From positions 434,001 to 498,000 of the forward strand of contig NZ_VKKY01000002.1 of NCBI RefSeq assembly GCF_008271695.1: a stretch of 64,000 bases of DNA, in the 5' to 3' direction. Position 1 is the first letter of the stretch. Every line of letters begins with the position of its first letter. The position numbers were made by a program, and so were the translations under genes. This DNA comes from Rufibacter hautae. Its GTDB lineage: Bacteria; Bacteroidota; Bacteroidia; Cytophagales; Hymenobacteraceae. A model generated the notes under the pieces. The model saw only the letters and a program-made list of their open reading frames with translations. It was not told the DNA's origin and searched no databases. Shown piece after piece: positions 44,036 to 50,551 of the stretch.

Positions 44036-44113
44036 ATGAAAGCCAGCACCAAATGGTTTGTCTTCAGCGCTGTTCTGATAGCGCTCTTGCTGAAGTCTGA
44101 CAAAGCAAGGTAG
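44036..44113 (+). CDS. Possible 25-residue membrane peptide downstream of the M48 gene
   Basis: ATG 44036 follows the M48 stop by 3 bases and opens 25 codons ending at TAG 44111-44113. The peptide has a basic start (MKASTKW), one hydrophobic helix (FVFSAVLIALLL) and a basic end (KSDKAR). Close spacing and the one-helix plan favour a real small protein. Chance is not excluded at this size. A terminator follows 38 bases later, so it would be in the M48 transcript. Confidence 0.4.
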   Translation: MKASTKWFVFSAVLIALLLKSDKAR

Positions 44114-44151
44114 CCTCCCGCAACTCGTAGAAGATTAATGGATCATTTGAC

Positions 44152-44193
44152 CAGAACGGCCTTCCTCAACAAGGGGAAGGCCGTTCTGTTTTT
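44152..44193 (+). terminator. Rho-independent terminator of the M48 gene
   Basis: A perfect 14-bp stem (CAGAACGGCCTTCC and complement) with a 9-base loop, followed by TTTTT. Confidence 0.9.
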
Positions 44194-44486
44194 AAGCTGA
44201 TTTGATAAGAAAAGGCAATAAATAAAATGCGTATGTAGTATGAACATTCGTAGAGACCAGGCACCGCCTTGTTTCCGCATTATCTGATCAATGTAGAGAC
44301 AAGACGTGGTAATTGCTATTGCCTCTAAGGTTGTTTGCGATAAAACAATGTATCCTTTAGGCCATGAGGGAAGATGTGTACTACGTTGCAGTGAAACGTC
44401 GCTACAGAAAACCAGACAATGTAGCCTTGTTACACGATAACGAGGTACTTCTGCAATAAAAATTGGCCCTGCCACACCTTCAAGAA

Positions 44487-44525
44487 AACAGAAAAGCCTC
44501 TTCCTTTTGAAAGAGGCCTTTCTGT
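44487..44525 (-). terminator. Rho-independent terminator of the exonuclease gene
   Basis: AACAGAAAAGCCTCTT pairs with AAGAGGCCTTTCTGTT apart from one position. On the minus strand it is followed by TTTTCTTG. Confidence 0.7.
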
Positions 44526-44552
44526 TTAGGGGCTGTTTTTAAGAAAACAGCC
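44524..44552. repeat. Dispersed palindrome (after the exonuclease gene)
   Basis: GTTTAGGGGCTGTTTTT and AAGAAAACAGCC show the family core, with the outer right arm lost. It lies about 37 bases after the exonuclease stop. Confidence 0.55.
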
Positions 44553-44588
44553 AAGATTCATAATTTTAAACGGGGTACTTACTCCTAA

Positions 44589-45410
44589 CTACAGTTTCAA
44601 AGCTGTTTGCTTCAAGGCGCCCCTAAGTTTGATGCGGGTTAAGACTTTCTTGGTGTACAGCGGAAAATTTCCCTTCATCATCCAGTCATAATAGCTGGGC
44701 TCTTTCTTGAATACTTCCTCTACGGCTACATTCTTGTGTTTCCCGAAGTTGAAGACTTCCACTCCATGGTTGTTGAAAACAATACAGCCAGAGAGGTCAG
44801 CGGTTTTCTGGAAGGTGAACTTATGCAGCGCCTGCATGTCATTCTGGATCGGGAAAATGGCTTGGTCCTCGGCACCGGGGAGGGGCACCTCCGCGTACAT
44901 CTCAACCTGTGATTTCAAGATTTCGTAAGTGGCAATGGTGTCGGCCTCGGCGGAGTGGGCGTTCTCCAGGGGCTTGTTGCAGTAGAACTTGTAGGCCGCC
45001 GAAAGCGTGCGCTGCTCCATCTGGTGGAAAATGCGGCACACGTCCACGATGGAACGGTTCTCAATGTCAAAGTCAATGTCCACACGCAAGAACTCCTCGG
45101 CCAGCAAAGGAATGTCAAACTTGATGAGGTTAAATCCGCCCAAATCACAGCCTTTCAGGAAATCATCCAGCGACCTCGCCAGCTTCGCGAAAGTAGGGCA
45201 GTCGGCCACGTCATCGTCGTAGATCTTGTGGATCATGCTGGACTCAATGGGAATAGGAATGGTGGGGTTGACGCGCGTGGTCTTGAGGATTTCCTCGCCG
45301 TTGGGCATCACCTTAAGCATGCTTATTTCCACGATGCGGTCGCGGCAGATGTCCACTCCCGTGGTTTCCAGGTCAAAGAAGACAATGGGTTTGCGCAGAT
45401 GTAATTTCAT
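44589..45410 (-). CDS. 3'-5' exonuclease, DnaQ-like (DEDDh)
   Basis: This 273-residue protein has the proofreading exonuclease fold. Exo I is VFFDLETTGVD near residue 10 (Asp and Glu), Exo II is NLIKFDIPLLAEE near 98 and Exo III is NAHSAEADTIATY near 150 (His and Asp). It acts on single-stranded DNA ends or as the epsilon-type subunit of a polymerase. A C-terminal part of about 90 residues (FNFGKHKNVAVEEVFKKEPS, YYDWMMKGNFPL) is typical of Bacteroidota members. The gene starts 11 bases after the mpl stop, so they are probably one operon. Confidence 0.92.
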   Translation of the reverse strand: MKLHLRKPIVFFDLETTGVDICRDRIVEISMLKVMPNGEEILKTTRVNPTIPIPIESSMIHKIYDDDVADCPTFAKLARSLDDFLKGCDLGGFNLIKFDIPLLAEEFLRVDIDFDIENRSIVDVCRIFHQMEQRTLSAAYKFYCNKPLENAHSAEADTIATYEILKSQVEMYAEVPLPGAEDQAIFPIQNDMQALHKFTFQKTADLSGCIVFNNHGVEVFNFGKHKNVAVEEVFKKEPSYYDWMMKGNFPLYTKKVLTRIKLRGALKQTALKL

Positions 45411-45420
45411 AAACCAGGAA

Positions 45421-46803
45421 TTAAGAAGCGGTGATGGTATCTGCCAACTGCTGAAGGTCCAGGTTCCCGAAGTTACCAGACGTCATCATGAGCAGGTTTT
45501 TGTCTTTCCAGTTGTTGTTGAGCAGGTACTCCTGCAGGGCCTGGTTATCGGTGTACACTTCAATCCCCTCGTCGCCAAAGGCGGCTTTCAGATCTTGTGG
45601 GTCCAGCGGAGGCATGCGTTTGTGCTCCAGGGTCTTCGGGTTGAAGTACACAATCTTCACATCCGGCGACAGGAACGTGCCTTTGTATTGCGGCAGGAAG
45701 TCTTTGTTCAAACTGCTGAAGGTGTGCAGTTCCAGGCAGGCAATGAGTTTTCTATCCGGGAACTGTTTCTTCAGAGCCTCAGAAGTTGCTTTCAGTTTAG
45801 ACGGGGCGTGCGCGAAATCTTTGTACACCAGCGTGTGCTCGTTCTCGCCAATTTTCTCTAGACGGCGGGCAGCGCCTTTGAAAGTAGCCAGCGCTTCATA
45901 GAACGCTTGGCCTTTGATCCCGATTTGCTTGCAGACTTCCTTGGCGGCGCTAATGTTCCGCAGGTTGTGCTCCCCGAAAAGCTGGATTTCTACATCGTCC
46001 TTCTTAGTTTTAAGCACGGTTTTGCCGCTCTTCTTGATTTTGTGCTCGTGGATGGTGTATCCGATATAGTTCACATCAGAATCATTCGGCACGCACACTT
46101 CCTGCACCTGCTCATCATCCTGGTTGTAAATAAGGGTGCCGGCCTTAGGCGTCATGTCCACGAAAATGCGGAACTGTTCGCGGTAGTTTTCCTCGGTGGG
46201 GAACACGTTGATGTGGTCCCAAGAGATGCCGCTGATCACGCCAATGTGGTGGTGGTACTTATGGATCTTGGGAACACGCTGGATAGGTGAGGAGAGGTAC
46301 TCGTCGCCTTCAATCACGATGATGGGCGCATCCTCGGTGAGTTTCACCATCAGGTCGAAGCCTTCCAGTTGGGCACCTACCGCGTAATCAAACTTGCGGT
46401 TGTGGTACTTGAGCACGTGCAGGATGATAGACGTAATAGACGTCTTGCCGTGACTACCCGCAATCACAATGCGCTGCTTGTTTTTGGACTGCTCGTAGAT
46501 GAACTCGGGGAAGGAGAAAATAGGAATGTTGTGTTCCTGCGCGTAGAGCAGCTCAGGGTTATCCGGGCGAGCGTGCATGCCCACAATCACGGCATCGGGG
46601 GTAGAATGAAGCTTTTCGGGGAACCAGCCTTCGGCTTCGGGGAGCAACCCTTCGGCGGCCAAGCGGCCTTTTGCCGGTTCAAAAATCTCATCGTCTGAGC
46701 CTGTAACTTTCAGGCCTTTCCGGTGCAATGCCAGGGCAAGGTTGTGCATAATGCTTCCTCCAATGGCAATCATGTGAATGTGTTGATACGCCTCTGTACT
46801 CAT
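45421..46803 (-). CDS. mpl: Mpl ligase (UDP-MurNAc:L-Ala-gamma-D-Glu-mDAP ligase)
   Basis: This 460-residue Mur ligase attaches recycled murein tripeptide to UDP-MurNAc in the cytosol. The N-terminal domain has IHMIAIGGSIMHNLALAL near residue 8. The P-loop is VIAGSHGKTSITS near 114, and the carbamylated-Lys and metal region is IEGDEYLSS near 165. The C-terminal domain has YKDFAHAPSKLKAT near 330 and MMTSGNFGNLDLQQL near 440. SGNFGN rather than SMGAN-type ends separate Mpl from MurC. It heads an operon with the exonuclease. A -7-like element (TACATTTG on the minus strand, 46824-46831) lies 21 bases upstream, without a clear -33. Confidence 0.93.
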   Translation of the reverse strand: MSTEAYQHIHMIAIGGSIMHNLALALHRKGLKVTGSDDEIFEPAKGRLAAEGLLPEAEGWFPEKLHSTPDAVIVGMHARPDNPELLYAQEHNIPIFSFPEFIYEQSKNKQRIVIAGSHGKTSITSIILHVLKYHNRKFDYAVGAQLEGFDLMVKLTEDAPIIVIEGDEYLSSPIQRVPKIHKYHHHIGVISGISWDHINVFPTEENYREQFRIFVDMTPKAGTLIYNQDDEQVQEVCVPNDSDVNYIGYTIHEHKIKKSGKTVLKTKKDDVEIQLFGEHNLRNISAAKEVCKQIGIKGQAFYEALATFKGAARRLEKIGENEHTLVYKDFAHAPSKLKATSEALKKQFPDRKLIACLELHTFSSLNKDFLPQYKGTFLSPDVKIVYFNPKTLEHKRMPPLDPQDLKAAFGDEGIEVYTDNQALQEYLLNNNWKDKNLLMMTSGNFGNLDLQQLADTITAS

Positions 46804-46873
46804 GTAGTCTCAATCAAAGAGAGCAAATGTAGTGATTTTAGAATACGCCCTTCTACGAGACCCGCAACGGATT

Positions 46874-46904
46874 TGTGGATATCTCCCCTAAAATTTGTGG
46901 ATTA
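46874..46904. promoter_or_regulatory. Paired DnaA-box-like motifs, module 1
   Basis: TGTGGATAT (46874-46882) and TGTGGATTA (46896-46904), 13 bases apart. Each differs by one base from the DnaA box TGTGGATAA. The same pair in the same order recurs at 47197-47226. Confidence 0.5.
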
Positions 46905-47196
46905 CTCTCCAAGGTTCACCAAACAAGAGTCTAAAGTTTGGCTAAAATGCATCAGATTTTTAGGCGTTTTAAGCCAATTTTTAAGAAAAGAGACCCCAAA
47001 CCCCGGGCTGATTTCAAGATGTTTGAACAAGCAAATCACTCCTCAGGAATTCTGTTACATCCTAAGCAGCAATCATTATCTTGCTTTTGCACCCATCCAG
47101 GCGGAAAATCCGGAAATTATTTAGCCACGGCTCAGGAGTAGATTCAATTTGAGAATCAAGGGAATAGACAGGTGGTTGAAAAATAAGTGGCTGGAG
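46905..47196. other. Region between the two DnaA-box-like modules
   Basis: About 290 bases in the gap between mpl and dnaB. It holds an outward-facing version of the family half-sites (TTGGCTAAAA ... TTTTAAGCCAA, 46938-46976). No gene is called; one plus frame of 67 codons (46938-47141) has no family features. Confidence 0.4.
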
Positions 47197-47226
47197 TGTG
47201 GATATGTAGGTCTTTTTTGTGGATTA
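47197..47226. promoter_or_regulatory. Paired DnaA-box-like motifs, module 2 (33 bases before dnaB)
   Basis: TGTGGATAT (47197-47205) and TGTGGATTA (47218-47226), 12 bases apart, copy the order and spacing of module 1. They may control dnaB or be part of an origin. Confidence 0.5.
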
Positions 47227-47258
47227 CCTGAGGCCCGAACTTAGTTACATTTGCTTTT

Positions 47259-48830
47259 ATGGAGGAGATGAAATTAAAAGCGACGCGGGGTAAGGCTGCC
47301 TGGAATCCCAAGCAGACCGTAACACCCGGAATGGGAAAGCTTCCGCCGCAGGCGTTGGAGTTGGAAGAGGCGGTGTTGGGTGCGCTCATGTTGGAGAAAG
47401 ACGCCCTCACGGCCGTAATTGACTTATTAAAACCCCAAAGTTTCTACAAAGACGCGCACCAGCGCATATTCAAGGCGATTCTGGCCCTTTTTGACAAATC
47501 AGAGCCAATCGATATTTTAACGGTAACCCAGGAACTGCGCGAGCAGGGCGAACTGGAGTTTGTGGGCGGGGCCTTTTATGTGACCCAGCTCACCACCCGT
47601 ATCAACTCGGCGGCGAACATTGAGTTTCACGCCCGTATCATCACCGAGGCCGCCATCAAGCGCGATCTCATCAGTATCTCTTCTGAGGTGCTGGGCCGTG
47701 CTTACGAAGATACCACCGACGTATTTGACCTGCTGGACAGCACTGAGGCCAAGTTGTTTGAGGTGTCTGAAAGCAACATCCGGAAGAACTTCGATGACAT
47801 GCAGTCCTTGATGCACAAGGCCATCAAGGAACTGGAAGCGAAGAAAAGTCAGAAAGAAGGGTTGACGGGGGTACCAAGCGGCTTTACCGCCCTGGACCGC
47901 GTGACTTCTGGCTGGCAGCCCTCTGACTTAGTGATTCTGGCCGCCCGTCCGGCGATGGGAAAGACAGCCTTCGTGGTTTCGGCCATGCGAAACGCCGCCG
48001 TGGACTTCAACAAAGGAGTAGCGATCTTCTCTCTGGAGATGTCGTCCATTCAGTTGGTGAACCGTCTTATCTCCGCTGAGGCGGAGCTGGAAGGGGAGAA
48101 GATAAAGAAAGGAAACCTCGCGGATTACGAGTGGGCGCAGTTGAACCACAAGATTTCCCGCCTGAGCCAAGCCCCTATTTTTATCGATGATACCCCGGGT
48201 CTTTCCATCCGGGAGCTCCGCACTAAATGTCGTCGTTTGAAGGCGCAGCATGACATCCAGATGGTCATCATTGACTACCTGCAGCTCATGAGCGGAAACA
48301 CCGAGGGCAAAGGCGGCGGTAACCGTGAACAGGAAATCGCGTCTATCTCCCGGGCCTTGAAACAGCTGGCCAAAGAATTGAACGTACCGGTGATTGCGCT
48401 TTCGCAGTTGAGCCGGGCCGTGGAAACCCGTGGAGGAGACAAAAAACCAATGCTTTCCGACTTACGTGAATCTGGATCCATTGAGCAGGATGCCGACATG
48501 GTAGTGTTCCTGTACCGTCCGGAGTACTATGGTATCACCGAGGATGAGATGGGTAACCCAACCTTGGGCGTGGGGGAAGTGATCATTGCCAAGCACCGGA
48601 ACGGTGAAGTGGGCAGTGTGCACCTCAAGTTTATTGGTAAGTATACTAAGTTCGGGAACCTTGAAGATGGCTTCGGCGGCGGCATGGACGGCGGCGGCGG
48701 CGGGTTTCCGACCTCTGACTTTGATGGACCACCCTCAGCGGGAGGACCAAATACCATTAGATTAGGCAGTAAGATGAACGACGGTGGCGGGTTCCCAGCC
48801 TCCTCGTTTGACGATGCTCCTCCGTTTTAA
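47259..48830 (+). CDS. dnaB: Replicative DNA helicase DnaB with SSB-tip-like tail
   Basis: This 523-residue hexameric helicase unwinds DNA at the replication fork. The N-terminal domain is at about residues 28-130 (LPPQALELEEAVLGALML), a linker near 175-205 and the RecA-like domain about 205-455. Walker A is AARPAMGKTAF (Lys near 235), with MVIIDYLQLMSG near 345 and RESGSIEQDADMVVFLYRPE near 415. From about residue 465 a Gly/Asp/Phe/Pro-rich tail follows, ending SSFDDAPPF, which looks like the acidic-aromatic tip of single-stranded-DNA-binding protein. ATG 47259 is used; a second ATG at 47268 is possible. Gene orientation changes here. Confidence 0.96.
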   Translation: MEEMKLKATRGKAAWNPKQTVTPGMGKLPPQALELEEAVLGALMLEKDALTAVIDLLKPQSFYKDAHQRIFKAILALFDKSEPIDILTVTQELREQGELEFVGGAFYVTQLTTRINSAANIEFHARIITEAAIKRDLISISSEVLGRAYEDTTDVFDLLDSTEAKLFEVSESNIRKNFDDMQSLMHKAIKELEAKKSQKEGLTGVPSGFTALDRVTSGWQPSDLVILAARPAMGKTAFVVSAMRNAAVDFNKGVAIFSLEMSSIQLVNRLISAEAELEGEKIKKGNLADYEWAQLNHKISRLSQAPIFIDDTPGLSIRELRTKCRRLKAQHDIQMVIIDYLQLMSGNTEGKGGGNREQEIASISRALKQLAKELNVPVIALSQLSRAVETRGGDKKPMLSDLRESGSIEQDADMVVFLYRPEYYGITEDEMGNPTLGVGEVIIAKHRNGEVGSVHLKFIGKYTKFGNLEDGFGGGMDGGGGGFPTSDFDGPPSAGGPNTIRLGSKMNDGGGFPASSFDDAPPF

Positions 48831-48851
48831 TAAACAAACACTTAAAATATT

Positions 48852-48886
48852 AAAAGGCCGCTTCTGCAAAGGAACGGCCTTTTTGT
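48852..48886 (+). terminator. Rho-independent terminator of dnaB
   Basis: AAAGGCCG and CGGCCTTT with an imperfect upper stem, followed by TTTTTG-type sequence, 22 bases after the stop. Confidence 0.85.
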
Positions 48887-49033
48887 TTTAACATCAATTA
48901 GTAAAAATAGCCCTAAACTGATTTTCGATAGTATATTAGAAGTCTTTAATATTCCGTTGAGGGAAAGGCAGTCACTTTTTCTAAGCATTCCTGCTCCTTC
49001 TACTTTTAAGATTTTATACCATATTAAACCTTC

Positions 49034-49765
49034 ATGAAAAGAATCGCTTATTCCATTCTATTAGCATCATTGTCATGGTCTTGCACCAAAGAAGTTCAGA
49101 AGTCGGAAGAGGTTTTACCCGCGGAGAAAGTTTACCTGGGGAGCACTGAGGGTAAAATCCAGAAGTACCGCGAAGACTCCCAAAAATACTGGGATAAGGG
49201 TGATTCTGAGAATGCCCAGAAATACCGCGATTCTATCAAAGCCGTCGTTGTCAATACCTATCTCAAAGAATATACCTTCACGTCCCTGAGCGGATCTGTT
49301 TTTGAAACGGCCAGGCAACCCAAACCGATGCTCCTGCAGATCACCGCTTCCTGGTGTGTGCCTTGTCGGGCAGAGATTCCTGCTTTAAACCAGATTGTAG
49401 AGAAGTTCCAGGACCAGATTGACTTTGTTCTTCTGTTCCAAGACCAAGCCGATGGGCTTACAAGTCTAGCCAAAGAATACAACTCCGCCATTACGTTGGT
49501 ACCTTCCCATAAGGAAGTTTCAGACCCCAATACCATTGACATTGCCGGGTTCAGGCACACCATGGGTTTTCCAAGCAACTACCTCGTTACCGCTGAAAAC
49601 AAGGTGGTCAACTTTACCCAAGGAGCGCAGGCCCCTAGGAATTATACCGGCGAGGATGGAAAAGAAGTCATCATCACCGTGGAAGAGGCAAACCGCCAGA
49701 ACTTTGAGCGGTTAGAAGCGGAAATCAAAGACTTGCTTCAGAAATCAGCCGTGCACAATTTCTAA
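49034..49765 (+). CDS. Thioredoxin-like lipoprotein (TlpA/redoxin type)
   Basis: This 243-residue protein has a lipoprotein signal (AYSILLASLSWSCTKE; Cys near 17) and a thioredoxin-fold domain at about residues 85-225. The redox motif is ITASWCVPCRAEIPALN near 105 (Cys-Val-Pro-Cys), typical of TlpA/ResA-like thiol-disulfide proteins of the periplasm. Between them a charged helical stretch (KIQKYREDSQKYWDKGDSEN) forms a stalk. It is likely to reduce cytochrome c or other exported disulfides. No cytochrome maturation gene is adjacent. The gene is flanked by non-coding sequence and is probably monocistronic. Confidence 0.87.
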   Translation: MKRIAYSILLASLSWSCTKEVQKSEEVLPAEKVYLGSTEGKIQKYREDSQKYWDKGDSENAQKYRDSIKAVVVNTYLKEYTFTSLSGSVFETARQPKPMLLQITASWCVPCRAEIPALNQIVEKFQDQIDFVLLFQDQADGLTSLAKEYNSAITLVPSHKEVSDPNTIDIAGFRHTMGFPSNYLVTAENKVVNFTQGAQAPRNYTGEDGKEVIITVEEANRQNFERLEAEIKDLLQKSAVHNF

Positions 49766-49900
49766 GGCAGTCCTTTTAAGGCTAGGCAGATGGAGGATAG
49801 CTGATGTTGCCTCCAAGTGGCCACTATAAAAAATATGGCTTAAAACGAATGCATAGGGGGAGTACTACTTCAACATATCTTGTCGTTTAAAGACCACTAC

Positions 49901-50452
49901 ATGAAAAAGGCACTTCTGAACTGGAGCATTGCTTTAGGAGCTACCTTGGTTACCGGGGGAACGTGTTATTTCCTTGCCAATAGCTTTGGGGCTGATAGTT
50001 TTGTGTTCAGTTGGGTGCTCAATTTTATGCTAATGGCATGGTACACGCTGGTAGTTAACCTGTTTGCCCCAAAATTGGATTTCAATTACTTTAAAGCCAA
50101 GAAATTTGAGCGAGGCGGAAAAATCTACGAATATTTGGGAATACGTTTCTACCGAGGTTTACTGGAAAGGATTGGCTGGGAAAAACTAAACAACAAAGCC
50201 TATCCCATAAGGAAGGATTTGGCGGTCCTGAAAGCGCGTGAACGGAATACCCGCATTTCTGAACTGGGCCATTTAGTTATTGCTGTTATCGTTTTCTGTA
50301 CTATGCTTTTGGTTTGCGATTCTTTACTAGAAGCAAAATGGCTATTGGTGCTGAATGTCTTGTTAAACATTTATCCCATCTGGTTGCAGCGGTATACCCG
50401 TCCTAGGTACACCAGAATATTAGCGATTGTTATGAGATCTAAAGTCCGTTAG
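49901..50452 (+). CDS. CrtO-like glycosyl-carotenoid acyltransferase family membrane protein
   Basis: This 183-residue protein has four predicted membrane helices (about residues 4-24, 30-50, 118-137 and 141-157). The segment YLGIRFYRGLLERIGW near 85 and the end NIYPIWLQRYTRPRYTRI near 155 resemble the CrtO-type acyltransferase family named for the glycosyl-diaponeurosporenoate acyltransferase of staphyloxanthin synthesis. ELGHLVIAV near 115 supplies a conserved His. No carotenoid gene is adjacent, so the acceptor is unknown. ATG 49901 is chosen over a TTG at 49880. Family assignment is from motif memory only. Confidence 0.65.
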   Translation: MKKALLNWSIALGATLVTGGTCYFLANSFGADSFVFSWVLNFMLMAWYTLVVNLFAPKLDFNYFKAKKFERGGKIYEYLGIRFYRGLLERIGWEKLNNKAYPIRKDLAVLKARERNTRISELGHLVIAVIVFCTMLLVCDSLLEAKWLLVLNVLLNIYPIWLQRYTRPRYTRILAIVMRSKVR

Positions 50453-50505
50453 CCGAAGCAAGAAAGGTCTTTTGAATTAAAAACTTCATAGTATTCAAAC
50501 TTACA

Positions 50506-50541
50506 GTTTTAAGCCTGTTTTCTTGAAATCCGCTTTAAAAC
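50506..50541. repeat. Dispersed palindrome between convergent genes (CrtO-like and GH15)
   Basis: GTTTTAAGCCTGTTTTC and GAAATCCGCTTTAAAAC are the arms, with outer GTTTTAA/TTAAAAC pairing. It lies 54 bases after one stop and 11 before the other. Confidence 0.75.
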
Positions 50542-50551
50542 GAAATCTGAC

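Larger units (their letters stand above)
44114..44588. other. Intergenic region with terminators and palindromic repeats
   Basis: Contains the M48 terminator, three short GTAGAGAC-type repeat units (about 44251-44279, 44312-44340, 44379-44403), the exonuclease terminator and a dispersed palindrome. No gene is seen. Confidence 0.6.

Noticed and set aside
46938-47141. 67-codon plus-strand frame between mpl and dnaB
   Set aside because: No family features, and it overlaps the palindromic half-sites and the gap between the DnaA-box-like modules.
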